This document shows, piece by piece, positions 52,211 to 60,690 of a stretch of DNA of 64,000 nucleotides. Location of the stretch: assembly GCF_003664585.1 (NCBI RefSeq), contig NZ_RCHI01000014.1, positions 53,408-117,407 of the forward strand, read 5' to 3'. A program made the translations under genes and the position numbers. This DNA comes from Paenirhodobacter hankyongi. GTDB taxonomy: Bacteria > Pseudomonadota > Alphaproteobacteria > Rhodobacterales > Rhodobacteraceae. Under the pieces are notes generated by a model, which saw only the letters and a program-made list of their open reading frames with translations, did no database searches and was not told the DNA's origin. Each line of letters opens with the position of its first letter. Positions within the stretch are counted from its first letter, which is position 1.

Positions 52211-52633
52211 TCAGCCCTCCTCGTCCACCCGACCGCGCAGGGACTTCACCTCGCCGCGCACCGTCTTTGCCTTCAGCCGCCGGCGCTGGCTGCCGAGCGT
52301 GGGCTTCGTCGCCACCCGCCGCTTCGGCGCGATCAGGGCCTGGCGGATCATCTCGGCCAGCCGCTCGCGCGCGATCTCGCGGTTGCGCAGCTGGCTGCGG
52401 GTCTCCTCGGCGCGGATCACGATCGCCCCGTCGAGCGTCCATTTCCGCCCGGCCAGCCGCTTCAGCCGCGCCTTCACCGGCGCGGTCAGATTGGGCGAGC
52501 GCTCCGCCTCGAAGCGCAGCTCGACCGCCGTCGACACCTTGTTGACGTTCTGCCCGCCCGGCCCCTGCGCGCGGTTGAAGCTCTCGCTCAGCTCCCAGTC
52601 GGCAATCGCCACGCTGTCATTGATCCACAACAT
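52211..52633 (-). CDS. arfB: Alternative ribosome-rescue factor, peptidyl-tRNA hydrolase
   Basis: A 140-residue RF1-domain protein. SFNRAQGPGGQNVNKVSTAVELRF contains the catalytic GGQ, and the C-terminus is the basic KPTLGSQRRRLKAKTVRGEVKSLRGR tail that enters the empty mRNA channel. It releases peptides from stalled ribosomes. The start MLWINDSVAI matches the family length; the 20-codon longer frame upstream is not used. It is followed by the Nudix gene. Confidence 0.94.
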   Translation of the reverse strand: MLWINDSVAIADWELSESFNRAQGPGGQNVNKVSTAVELRFEAERSPNLTAPVKARLKRLAGRKWTLDGAIVIRAEETRSQLRNREIARERLAEMIRQALIAPKRRVATKPTLGSQRRRLKAKTVRGEVKSLRGRVDEEG

Positions 52634-52678
52634 GCGGGAAACCCTAACCACCTCGGGTGAAAACGAAAGAGGCCCTGC

Positions 52679-52722
52679 TTCATCTTGCCGCAAATACCTC
52701 GGGGTGCGGGGCAGAGCCCCGC
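52679..52722 (+). repeat. Intergenic repeat of Rhodobacteraceae type (copy 3)
   Basis: TTCATCTTGCCGCAAATACC followed by TCGGGGTGCGGGGCAGAGCCCCGC; the GGGGC-AGA-GCCCC hairpin is near its end. It shares about 18 of the first 20 bases with copy 1 at 12431. Confidence 0.6.
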
Positions 52723-53982
52723 TCAGGCGCGCAATTTTTCGCCGTCGTGGCCGGTGATGCGCAGGGTCAGGATCGTGCCCTCGGGCATCTCGCGGTCGAA
52801 CCGGACCTCGGTGAAATACTCGGTCCGCCCGGCCAGCCCACCCTCGACCAGAACCGCGCGTTCCTGCCCGACCTCGGCCTCGAGGTGACGCAAGAGCGCC
52901 TCTTGCCCTTTCGCGCGCAGCCGCGCGGCCCGCTCCTTGATCGCCGGCCCCGCCACCCGCGGCATCCGCGCGGCCGGCGTGCCCTTGCGCGCCGAATAGG
53001 GGAAGACGTGCAGGAAGGTCAGCCCGCAGTCGTCGACGAGCTTCAGCGAATTCTCGAACATCGCCTCGGTCTCGGTCGGAAAGCCCGCGATGATGTCGGC
53101 GCCGAAGACGATGCCCGGGCGCAGCTTGCGCGCCTCCTCGCAGAACCGGATCGCGTCGTCGCGCAGGTGGCGTCGCTTCATCCGCTTCAGGATCATGTCG
53201 TCGCCGGCCTGCAGGCTGAGGTGCAGATGCGGCATCAAGCGCGGCTCGGTCGCGATCGCCTGCATCAGCATCTCGTCCGCCTCGATGCTGTCGATCGAGC
53301 TGATCCGCAGCCGCGGCAGGTCGGGCACCAGCTTCAGGATCCGCATCACCAGATCGCCAAGCCGCGGTTCGCCGGGCAGATCGGCGCCCCAGGAGGTCAG
53401 ATCGACCCCGGTCAGCACAACCTCGTTGAAGCCGCGGTCGACAAGGCGGCGGATCTGCTCGACCACCACGCCGGCGGGGACCGAGCGCGAATTGCCGCGG
53501 CCGAAGGGGATGATGCAGAAGGTGCAGCGGTGGTCGCAGCCGTTTTGCACCTGCACATAGGCGCGGTGCCGGCCGAATCCGTCGATCAGATGGCCCGCGG
53601 TCTCCTTCACCGACATGATGTCGTCGACGCTGACCTTCTCGGTCTCGCCGATGAAATCGGGGCCTTGCGGGACCAGCCCGGCCCAGGTGTCGGGCTGCAT
53701 CTTCTCGTGATTGCCGATGACCTTCGTCACCTCGGCCATCGCGGCGAAGGTCTCGGGCTCGGTCTGCGCCGCGCAGCCGGTGACGATCACCGGCGCGCCG
53801 GGGTTCTCGCGGGCAAGGCGGCGGATCTCCTGCTTGGCCTTGCGCACCGCCTCGGCGGTGACGGCGCAGGTGTTGACGACGACCGCGCCCTCGACCCCCG
53901 CCGCCGCAGCCAGCTCCTTCATCGCCTCGGTCTCATAGGCGTTCAGCCGGCAACCGAGCGTGGCGAAGACCGGCGGTTTCAT
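52723..53982 (-). CDS. mtaB: tRNA threonylcarbamoyladenosine (t6A37) methylthiotransferase MtaB
   Basis: A 419-residue radical-SAM MiaB-like enzyme making ms2t6A37. The UPF0004 domain holds three Fe-S Cys ([23 protein letters not shown]). The radical-SAM core has [18 protein letters not shown] (CxxxCxxC), and a TRAM domain ends the chain. [15 protein letters not shown] and [13 protein letters not shown] are also typical. The ATG overlaps the dapF stop (ATGA). It is convergent with nothing and followed by an intergenic repeat. Confidence 0.94.
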   Translation of the reverse strand: MKPPVFATLGCRLNAYETEAMKELAAAAGVEGAVVVNTCAVTAEAVRKAKQEIRRLARENPGAPVIVTGCAAQTEPETFAAMAEVTKVIGNHEKMQPDTWAGLVPQGPDFIGETEKVSVDDIMSVKETAGHLIDGFGRHRAYVQVQNGCDHRCTFCIIPFGRGNSRSVPAGVVVEQIRRLVDRGFNEVVLTGVDLTSWGADLPGEPRLGDLVMRILKLVPDLPRLRISSIDSIEADEMLMQAIATEPRLMPHLHLSLQAGDDMILKRMKRRHLRDDAIRFCEEARKLRPGIVFGADIIAGFPTETEAMFENSLKLVDDCGLTFLHVFPYSARKGTPAARMPRVAGPAIKERAARLRAKGQEALLRHLEAEVGQERAVLVEGGLAGRTEYFTEVRFDREMPEGTILTLRITGHDGEKLRA

Positions 53983-54818
53983 GCCCCGACCGCCGCGAGG
54001 AAAGCGGGCGTGAGCCGCCCCTCGAAGACCAGCGCCGTCGGGCCGGTCATCCAGACCCCGTCCTCGCGCCAGTCGATCTCCAGCCGGCCGCCGTCGACAT
54101 CGACGATCACATGCCGCCCGGTCAGCCCCTTCAGATGCGCCGCGACCGCCGTCGCGCAGGTGCCCGAGCCGCAGGCAAGGGTGATCCCCGCACCACGCTC
54201 CCACACCCGCATCCGCAGGTGATCGGGGCCGAGACGCGAGGCGAACTCGACATTCGTGCGCTCGGGGAACAGCGGGTCATGTTCGATCACGGCGCCAAGC
54301 CCCGCGACATCCACCGCCTCGGCGTCCTCGACGAAATAGATGCAATGCGGGTTGCCCATGCCCACGGCAACCGGGGCGCCCGCAAGCGGCAGCGCCATCG
54401 GGTCGCCCGCAACCGGGATCGCCGCGGCGTCCAGGATGGGCGCGCCCATGTTCACCGACACCAGCCCGTCGTCGCGGCGGCGGGCGTAAAGCGTGCCGCG
54501 CGCGGTGGTCAGGCTGACGGCATCGCGGCCAAGCGCGCGCATCATCCAGTCGCTGACGCAGCGCGTGGCATTGCCACAGGCGCCGGCAATCGAGCCATCC
54601 GAGTTCCAGAACTCGAGGGTGAAGTCGGTCTCCGTCGCCGGCCGGATCACCGCAAGCTGGTCGAAGCCCACGCCGCGATGCCGGTCGCCAAGCGCACGGG
54701 CGAGCGCCGGCGTCACCGGGTCGTCGCCCGTGCGGGCGTCGATCACCACGAAATCATTGCCAAGGCCGTGCATCTTCAGGAAGGGCAGGCCGGCGGAGGG
54801 AGTGCGCATGTCGGTCAT
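53979..54818 (-). CDS. dapF: Diaminopimelate epimerase
   Basis: A 279-residue epimerase converting LL- to meso-diaminopimelate for lysine and peptidoglycan. [15 protein letters not shown], the first active-site Cys in [10 protein letters not shown] context (GACGNATRC), [12 protein letters not shown], and the second Cys in [16 protein letters not shown] are all visible. Length is standard. It is the first gene of a dapF-mtaB pair. MRTPSAG three residues downstream could also be the start. Confidence 0.96.
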   Translation of the reverse strand: MTDMRTPSAGLPFLKMHGLGNDFVVIDARTGDDPVTPALARALGDRHRGVGFDQLAVIRPATETDFTLEFWNSDGSIAGACGNATRCVSDWMMRALGRDAVSLTTARGTLYARRRDDGLVSVNMGAPILDAAAIPVAGDPMALPLAGAPVAVGMGNPHCIYFVEDAEAVDVAGLGAVIEHDPLFPERTNVEFASRLGPDHLRMRVWERGAGITLACGSGTCATAVAAHLKGLTGRHVIVDVDGGRLEIDWREDGVWMTGPTALVFEGRLTPAFLAAVGA

Positions 54819-54926
54819 GGCCGCGCATATAGACCCGCCGGGGTGATTTTTCCAGTGCTGCGATTTTTTTCGAGGGCAGCGTCTTGACCCATCGGGGGGC
54901 TGCCTGTAGAGACCGCCCCAACGTGT

Positions 54927-55002
54927 GGGCCGTTAGCTCAGTTGGTAGAGCAACTGACTTTTAATCAGTGGGTCGCAGGTTCGAATCCTGCACGGCTCAC
55001 CA
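54927..55002 (+). tRNA. tRNA-Lys (anticodon TTT)
   Basis: A full cloverleaf: acceptor GGGCCGT/ACGGCTC, D-arm with AGCTCAGTTGGTAGAGC, anticodon loop CTTTTAA in a CTGA/TCAG-type stem, T-arm GCAGGTTCGAATCCTGC, and encoded CCA. It lies at the border between core genes and the accessory region, a typical integration site. Confidence 0.98.
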
Positions 55003-55177
55003 CTGTTTCCAAAGATATGTCGGGTGACAGCTGCCCGGGCCATTTGTGACAGGGTTTTGTCCGTTGGACGATGCCTTGGCGGATAATTTCGCCAAGGGCC
55101 ATTTCCCGGTTGGCATCTGTTTTCTTGCGTCGGATCCGAGACTGAAGTCTCGCGACCTTCGCACGAGGCCGATCCCC

Positions 55178-55735
55178 GTGACCTTCTGGTACACCGCCGA
55201 CCTCCATTTCGGGCACGAGAGCATCACCCCCGACGCCCGGCGCCCGTTCCGCGACACGGCGCATATGGACGCCGCGCTGATCGAGGCGCTCTGGCAGAAG
55301 GTCGGGCCCGAAGACGATCTCTGGGTCATCGGCGATTTCGCTTTCGGCCCGAAGGCCAAGGATCCCGACTGGCTGCTCGCGCTCTACGCGCAGCTTCCGG
55401 GTGCGCGACGGCACCTGATCGTCGGCAATCACGACGGCCCGCTGACGCAGGCGCTGCCTTGGGACAGCGTTTCCCTGCTCGCCGAAGTGGCGGACCTCGC
55501 CGCCCCCCTGCCGGTCACGCTCTGCCATTACCCGATGATGACGTGGAATGGCGCAAGGAAAGGCGCGCTGCATCTGTTCGGGCACGTTCACGGACACTGG
55601 CAAGGCAGCGCCAACAGTCTCAACGTCGGGGTCGATGTCTGGGATTATGCGCCTGTCACGATTGCCGAGGCTGCACGACGCGCAAAGGCATTGCCGAAGC
55701 ACAAGCACTGGAAAGACGTGGAGCCGAGAGCGTGA
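55178..55735 (+). CDS. Metallophosphoesterase
   Basis: A 185-residue calcineurin-like phosphoesterase of the small family found in phages and islands. WYTADLHFGHES, WVIGDFAFG, IVGNHDGPL, TLCHYPMMTW and FGHVHGHW give all metal ligands. The start is the GTG at 55178; an upstream ATG frame adds 44 residues of no clear fold. It is the first gene after tRNA-Lys. Its GC content is intermediate, so it may be core or island. Substrate unknown. Confidence 0.85.
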   Translation: MTFWYTADLHFGHESITPDARRPFRDTAHMDAALIEALWQKVGPEDDLWVIGDFAFGPKAKDPDWLLALYAQLPGARRHLIVGNHDGPLTQALPWDSVSLLAEVADLAAPLPVTLCHYPMMTWNGARKGALHLFGHVHGHWQGSANSLNVGVDVWDYAPVTIAEAARRAKALPKHKHWKDVEPRA

Positions 55736-55972
55736 GAGATCGCGGCGCTTCCTAGAATGGACATCGGCGACATACCCAGCCCACAGCGACCGTTCGCCAG
55801 GGTTGGCGATCGCTGCGGTGCAGCTTCACCAAACTGGCCATTCGAGGCATTGTGCAACATGGCCCTGCAGGCGGAGGTCAGCAACGCGGACAAAGCGGAC
55901 ATTGCTTTGAGGAAAAATCAGATATAATTTCGCCAGTGCATTGCCACGGTTGGTTTCGGATTTTAGGTGGAC
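55736..55972. other. Gene-free stretch with degenerate coding-like sequence
   Basis: No supported gene. It contains an alternating GC/AT block including CGGACAAAGCGGACATTGC, the kind of decayed sequence common in Rhodobacteraceae intergenic regions. It is AT-rich from 55910, likely the promoter of the small gene that follows. Confidence 0.4.
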
Positions 55973-56152
55973 ATGAGTAAAACGCCGACCTATCTCGTCC
56001 AAGCGGTCGCCATCTGGCTTATAGTTTACATTGGCGCTGGTTATTTTCCTGAAGACGCTCCCAATTGGTATTGGGCCATCCTTGCTGGTCTAAGTTCGCT
56101 CGTTGCCGTAGCGCTTGTTGGTCTGTGCAGACGGCTTGGTCTGTTGCGATAG
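55973..56152 (+). CDS. Small membrane protein, hypothetical
   Basis: A 59-residue protein with two hydrophobic segments (about residues 7-24 and 33-52) and a basic end (CRRLGLLR), suggesting a two-pass inner-membrane protein. AGGTGGAC lies directly before the ATG; a GTG two codons earlier is in frame. No family recognised. It is isolated in the accessory region. Confidence 0.5.
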   Translation: MSKTPTYLVQAVAIWLIVYIGAGYFPEDAPNWYWAILAGLSSLVAVALVGLCRRLGLLR

Positions 56153-56413
56153 AAGCGACCGTCAGAAATGGGCTCGAACCGGTCATGCGGCAGCGCGGCA
56201 GGCTCCTCGCCTAGGTGAGCCGGATCTGCGGGGCGTGGATGGCCCATTGGTAAGTTATTGTGGGTCATCTCCACTGTGAGGCCGTGCTTCGAAGGTGACC
56301 TCCGCCCGCCCCCTTTGTTTCCGTTCATCGGGTTGATTGAATGACCCAGAGCCCATACGCTTCGTACCACTTAGCTCCGAGGTCGATATTCGAAGTCTTG
56401 AAGGACATGAGGG
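56153..56413. other. Gene-free stretch upstream of the MNT-type gene
   Basis: No convincing ORF, repeat or RNA is seen. Base composition is mixed and lower in GC than the core. Confidence 0.35.
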
Positions 56414-56719
56414 ATGGGAGATGTGCCGGAAAAACCTTCGCAGGCTCTAATGCAGGGTCGCCATGTTATCCGGCAACTTGTCGCGCAACATCGCGCATCA
56501 AATCCTCGCGTCTTCGGCTCTGTGCTTCGTCGAGAAGACGGGGAGGATAGCGATCTCGACATCTTGGTGGATCCTATGCCTCAAACCACTCTCTTCGACC
56601 TAGGCGGGTTGCAGGAAGCACTCGAGGAAGCCTTAGACGTCAGAGTTGATGTCAGAACACCCCGAGATCTACCTGAACGGGTCAGATATCGTGTGCTGAG
56701 CGAAGCCGTTCCAGTTTGA
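56414..56719 (+). CDS. MNT-type minimal nucleotidyltransferase (MntA antitoxin-like)
   Basis: A 101-residue protein. PRVFGSVLRREDGEDSDLDILVD has the GSxxR...D-x-D motif (G35, S36, D47, D49) of minimal nucleotidyltransferases, with the catalytic residues intact. In HEPN-MNT toxin-antitoxin pairs such enzymes AMPylate the HEPN toxin. The HEPN gene normally overlaps or directly follows, but here an IS3 remnant follows in antisense and no HEPN frame is visible, so it appears orphaned. Start at ATG 56414, since GGGAG-like sequence lies around it. Confidence 0.8.
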   Translation: MGDVPEKPSQALMQGRHVIRQLVAQHRASNPRVFGSVLRREDGEDSDLDILVDPMPQTTLFDLGGLQEALEEALDVRVDVRTPRDLPERVRYRVLSEAVPV

Positions 56720-56951
56720 CGTCGCCAACTTCTCCGATGCGGATTTGAAGCTGGGCGAGTTGAGTTGCGATTCGGGGAACGAATGTCAAAACGGCCCGAA
56801 GCTGCCGGTCGATGACTCGCATAATGCTTGATGCAGCCTTCCTGAAGCGGCCATTCGCGCCCAGGGCTGCATCGCGGTGGGTCGGCGCCACCGATGCATG
56901 CTCCTTCAGGATGCCGATGATGGCATCTGCGCTGAACCTCGATCGTCTCAT
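56682..56951 (-). pseudogene. IS3-family transposase OrfA remnant
   Basis: The frame from ATG 56951 begins MRRSRFSADAIIGILKEH, the usual N-terminal helix of IS3-family OrfA. It then loses all resemblance after about 25 codons. The rest is not the expected HTH core, so it is a truncated or rearranged insertion sequence fused to other sequence. Its end overlaps the MNT gene. It may mark the event that removed a HEPN partner. Confidence 0.6.
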
Positions 56952-57067
56952 GTCCGCCACCTCGTTCGAGAAACAGATTAACTTCAAACCGCGGAGGATT
57001 CAGGAGACCAGGTCATTCACAATGAATCCAGGCTGGACGGAAATCGGCGCGGCGATGCGTCGGAGTT

Positions 57068-58219
57068 TCATTCAATGCGCAGCCGTCGAACAAAGCCGCG
57101 ATCCTGAACCTGATCGAAGATCTCCATCGGACGATGAGTTTTCGGCTGCCAGCAACGCCCAAACTCGATGCAGCATGCAGCAGGAGCCGCCGGAAAGACG
57201 AACACTTGCGTATCCTCACCATGCACCTCTTTCACACGGTTGAAGGCTGAGCGCACGACCTCACGAAACTGACTCATATCTTCACGCGTTCGCAGCGCGT
57301 CGTGCCGCGGGCTTGCGCAGGTGATTTCCCAGATCGATAGGGGAGCGTCTGGAATAGCGGACGTAACCCGATCATCGGAAATGCGATCAGTTATGGACAG
57401 CTTTATTGCCACCATCTTCCCGCCGGGCGTCCCTTCTATCAGTCTAGAGTCCATCTCGGATGCCCCTTCACGCCAGGTCCAGGACGGTTCTGGTTCCCGG
57501 TGTCGGGTAAAGATCTCGACATCATGGATATCCGGAAGCAGCTGACCAAGCTTCATCAAGAGGGGCATCGGTGCGAAGCCGAATACGGAGATGTGACGAT
57601 ATTGCCCGCTATTGATGCGGCCTTTTATCCTCTCCTGAAAGAACCGCACCAGATCGTCTGGCTCAACGGCCCAGAACAGTTCACCGTCATCTTGCTGACC
57701 GGTAATGCCAAGCTTCAGGTCTATCGGATCGAAACTGGCTGGCGTCCGACCAATTGCCTGCATAGCCGCAATACACATATCGACTGGAATCGCCGTCTCA
57801 TTGGCAGCAATCTGGTTCGTAAACCGCAGGATGTGTGACTGGCTGGCAGGGCGTAGGCCCACGGATCGCGCAATCCAGGCCTCGTGTGCGGCTTTCATCC
57901 TGCGTAACACCGGCTCCGAGTGTTTATCGCGCTCGTCGCGATCAATCACACGGTGGCAACCATCGCAGAGCAACATGACATTATCCGGATCCTTGGCCAG
58001 GGCCTTAGACTGGTCAGCGTTACCTCTGGGCCCATCCTCGCTGGAGCCGATGATGTGCGCGATGTAGCCCTTATTCGCGGTGCGGCTGCCGGAGATAAGG
58101 TGTCCGATCAGGCTGTCATTGCAAATCTGGCATCTACCGGCCGCCCGAGCCCATACAATTTTCTCGGCCCGCGGACCTACTGTCCCGTGACGACCTTTCT
58201 TGGAGGCGGACTCAGTCAT
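57068..58219 (-). CDS. cap5: CBASS effector Cap5: HNH nuclease with SAVED domain
   Basis: A 383-residue effector. The HNH domain is at about residues 15-100: zinc ligands C30-x2-C33 and C85-x2-C88, catalytic-type His in YIAHIIG (H55), and N80 in DPDNVMLLCDGCHRVIDRDE. The SAVED domain (about 160-383) binds the cyclic nucleotide and includes HISVFGFAPMPLLMKLG, VEIFTRHREPEPSW and FVFPAAPAACCIEFGR. In known Cap5 proteins, 3',2'-cGAMP binding triggers tetramer formation and DNA degradation, killing the infected cell. The start at 58219 has CGGAG nine bases upstream. It follows the E2-like gene by 13 bases and ends the operon. Confidence 0.92.
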   Translation of the reverse strand: MTESASKKGRHGTVGPRAEKIVWARAAGRCQICNDSLIGHLISGSRTANKGYIAHIIGSSEDGPRGNADQSKALAKDPDNVMLLCDGCHRVIDRDERDKHSEPVLRRMKAAHEAWIARSVGLRPASQSHILRFTNQIAANETAIPVDMCIAAMQAIGRTPASFDPIDLKLGITGQQDDGELFWAVEPDDLVRFFQERIKGRINSGQYRHISVFGFAPMPLLMKLGQLLPDIHDVEIFTRHREPEPSWTWREGASEMDSRLIEGTPGGKMVAIKLSITDRISDDRVTSAIPDAPLSIWEITCASPRHDALRTREDMSQFREVVRSAFNRVKEVHGEDTQVFVFPAAPAACCIEFGRCWQPKTHRPMEIFDQVQDRGFVRRLRIE

Positions 58220-58232
58220 AAAACAACTCCGG

Positions 58233-58742
58233 CTAGATGCTTTGCGCTGAGGTCGGCGCCGCGTCCGGGGCACCGGCCGGATAAAGTTCTCCAATACATT
58301 TCGGTCCCGGCGCGTTGGAACCTCGCCATATGCCATCCAAGTGCCAGCACTCATAATAGTGGAGCCACTCTGATGCCCACGGCACGGTTGTGTCCGCAAT
58401 CAACATCGTCGGATTCCATTCCTTGGCGTCCGGGTCGTAGAGGCAAAGCGCTGACTCTGTTGGGTTTCGACGGTTGAACAGCAGGTGCGGAATATCCTCA
58501 TATCGTCCCCCAGATCGCGGTCGCAGCTTGGGATCGAGAATGAAAACATGCGGTACAACGCCAGCTTCACGGAAGCGCCACTGAACGGAAACCAAGTAGG
58601 ACTTCTGAAAGCCCCTCAGCTTCCCTTCCCAGATCATTGTGGTGTTGTCGAGGGACAGAGCAAACACAAAGTCCGGCCAACGCGAAGACATCCGAGTCAG
58701 CTGCGCATGTGGAGACCGCGGTTTGACCCGCTTCTGGATCAT
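58233..58742 (-). CDS. CBASS E2-like protein (short type II)
   Basis: A 169-residue protein with the bacterial E2-like fold pattern of CBASS: PHVFILDPKL, HLLFNRRNPTESALCLYDP with the probable catalytic C100, and WNPTMLIADTTVPWASEWLHYYECWHLDGIWRG, the highly conserved C-terminal block. No E1 or JAB domain is fused or adjacent, so this is the E2-only type II system. Such E2 proteins link or regulate the CD-NTase in analogous systems. Its ATG overlaps the CD-NTase stop by four bases, so the two are translationally coupled. Confidence 0.85.
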   Translation of the reverse strand: MIQKRVKPRSPHAQLTRMSSRWPDFVFALSLDNTTMIWEGKLRGFQKSYLVSVQWRFREAGVVPHVFILDPKLRPRSGGRYEDIPHLLFNRRNPTESALCLYDPDAKEWNPTMLIADTTVPWASEWLHYYECWHLDGIWRGSNAPGPKCIGELYPAGAPDAAPTSAQSI

Positions 58743-59995
58743 TTGAGCAATCCAGAGTGAAAACTGTGAGCTGGTGCTCTCGAAACCTGAGGCGCCACTA
58801 CCGCACTAGCCACAGCGGGTGCTGACGTGGCAACGAGAGCCGGGGCCGCGAGGAAACCCTTGCCCCTCTCATACGCGGCTGGCGCGGCCTTGTCGGATAG
58901 CCCATCCAGATATTTCTGCATAGCTTTCTGGGTCACACGTTCTCCAAAGAGCTGATCGAAAATCTCTTGGATCTCTGACAGCTCAGCCTCTCGGGCGCGC
59001 GCAAGTTCAGCAAGCAGGTGCTGCAGATCGCCGCGGAAGACTACCAAGTCTGTCGCATCCTTCGGCCACCGGTCATTAAAGTTTTCGTCCCGGAAGACCG
59101 GGTTACGCTCTTCCGGCCGTTGGCCGCTGGCCAATGCAACAGCCATGCGCCGATCGAGTTCCGAAGCTAGGGCCTCGAGTTGCGCGCAAAGCCCGAAGAT
59201 ATTCAGGGGTATTTCCGCTGCAACCTTGGACAGGTATATCGACACAGGGCGCTTTCGGTCACGAGGCGCGTAGCGCAGATTGAGATAGCGCTTTATGAGC
59301 TTCAGGGCGATGACTTGGGGGGCATCACGAAGCGGGTCGATGGGCTCAGGTAGCTTGTCTGTCTCGGCGTCAGCAAAAACGGCGTTGAGCGCGATACGAT
59401 CAGGAATGCTCATCTGGCTACGCATTGCGCGCACCTGATCCTGAAACTGGTGGCTCGGCAGCTTAACAGTTTGCCGGAACCACTGTGCAAAACCATAAGG
59501 GTTCACGCTGAAAAGTGCGTCTGCTCCCTTGTCAGGACTATGGTAGATGTCTCCTGCTCGTTCTTGCCTTGGCGCTGCGAATGGGGCCATCGGGGTCACA
59601 TCGAGATGCATGAAGGCAAACTGCAGCTGCACGCATCTGGTGCAACGAACGATTTTACGGACATCGGGGAAGCCTTCGAAGGCGTCGAATAGTTCATCCA
59701 GAACCCGCTTTGGTTGCCAGGCGGGCGGCGCGCGAAACTCCAGTATCGCGTCCAAGTCAAAGCGATCATCCGAACTGCCGTCAACGATCGTCGCCCCGAT
59801 GGCACGTGAGCCCTGCGCATAAACCAGTGCATCGTTCATGTAATCTGCCAAGGCTCCTCCTGGTCGTTGGAGGTGCTCAGCAATCAGGTTGTAGCGCTTC
59901 GAAGCAACTTGAAGGTCGCGATCACTCAACTCCATCTCGATGGCGGTTGCGATCAAAAGGAAATCAAGGTTCGGGGCGGTGGCGTCGAAAGGCAA
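58739..59995 (-). CDS. CBASS cyclic-oligonucleotide synthase (CD-NTase, probably clade G)
   Basis: A 418-residue cGAS/DncV-like nucleotidyltransferase. G62-S63 in YAQGSRAIG, the metal ligands D80 and D82 in DRFDLDAILEF, and third Asp D132 in FMHLDVTPMA form the active site. VNPYGFAQWFRQTV and the helical C-terminal lobe fit the family. Association with an HNH-SAVED Cap5 suggests clade G, making 3',2'-cGAMP; that product is inferred. The start codon is TTG at 59995, supported by AGGAGG five bases before it. It is the first gene of the operon. Confidence 0.9.
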   Translation of the reverse strand: MPFDATAPNLDFLLIATAIEMELSDRDLQVASKRYNLIAEHLQRPGGALADYMNDALVYAQGSRAIGATIVDGSSDDRFDLDAILEFRAPPAWQPKRVLDELFDAFEGFPDVRKIVRCTRCVQLQFAFMHLDVTPMAPFAAPRQERAGDIYHSPDKGADALFSVNPYGFAQWFRQTVKLPSHQFQDQVRAMRSQMSIPDRIALNAVFADAETDKLPEPIDPLRDAPQVIALKLIKRYLNLRYAPRDRKRPVSIYLSKVAAEIPLNIFGLCAQLEALASELDRRMAVALASGQRPEERNPVFRDENFNDRWPKDATDLVVFRGDLQHLLAELARAREAELSEIQEIFDQLFGERVTQKAMQKYLDGLSDKAAPAAYERGKGFLAAPALVATSAPAVASAVVAPQVSRAPAHSFHSGLLK

Positions 59996-60362
59996 GTCAA
60001 CCTCCTGATCACAGAACGGGTCGTTAGCAGTCGAGGGGCGAGAGTGCTAACGCTACACCAGAATCAGCTATCAGGCAACTAGACGCCTCTGGTCACCACC
60101 TTCTGTGGACGGATGTAGATACCATCTAACAACTTGTTGTGCTTTGGCTCCGACTAGGCAGACCAAGCTTTCAGCGGCCGAGAAGCCATTGCGTCGATGT
60201 GTGAGAGCCACACCCGGAGCCGAAGTAGTCCAAGGCCCGCAGCGTTTGTGGGGGGCGTTCGGCCCGCAAAGCTGCCCAGAGCGGCTCAGGCGTCTGGTGA
60301 TACTATCGATCTGGTCGGATCATCCGAAGCCACGGCGGGGCTGGAGGACAGGAGGTAACACC
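59996..60362. other. Gene-free stretch: CBASS leader and integrase-remnant upstream region
   Basis: No gene supported. It contains the CBASS promoter/leader on the minus strand, the inverted repeat at 60022-60052, and a short ACAAC-TT-GTTGT palindrome at 60129-60140. CAGGAGG before the integrase remnant is at its right end. Confidence 0.5.
60022..60052 (-). promoter_or_regulatory. Inverted repeat in the CBASS operon leader
   Basis: CGTTAGCA (60022-60029) and TGCTAACG (60045-60052): perfect 8-bp arms with a 15-base spacer, ending 27 bases upstream of the CD-NTase start. It could be an operator for a transcription factor or a 5' UTR hairpin. Confidence 0.5.
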
Positions 60363-60690
60363 ATGTCCGCCGACTATCTTCCAGCGATCCGGCCCGAACG
60401 TCCCGCCTTAAACAAGGGGCGCATCATAGGCCAGAGGCGCCACCTGCTGCCAAAACACGTCTGGTCGATCCGCGTCCGCCTAGAGATGGCAGGCAACCGA
60501 CGCGACCTGGCGTTATTCAACTTGGCCGTGGACAGCAAACTTCTGGGATGCGACCTGGCCTGGCTGAAGGTCCGAGACGTCTTTGCCGCGGGAAGGGTGA
60601 AGGAACGCGCATCTGTCACCCAGAGCAAGAGGGAAAAGCCCGTGCGCTTCGAAATCACCGAGACGATGCGACGGTCGCTGAGTTGCAGTT
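60363..60690 (+). pseudogene. Tyrosine recombinase/integrase, truncated
   Basis: From ATG 60363 the frame encodes about 106 residues of a small integrase family: PALNKGRIIGQRRHLLPKH, WSIRVRLEMAGNRRDLALFNLAVDSKLLGCDL, ASVTQSKREKPVRFEITETMRRSL. After that point (about 60682) the expected catalytic C-terminal part with the HxxR and Tyr residues is gone in all frames I examined. CAGGAGG precedes the ATG. Loss of the Tyr means it is not functional. It supports mobile origin for the region. Confidence 0.75.

Noticed and set aside
56341..56550. Short plus-strand ORF before and within the MNT gene
   Set aside because: It overlaps the MNT gene in another frame and has no conserved feature.
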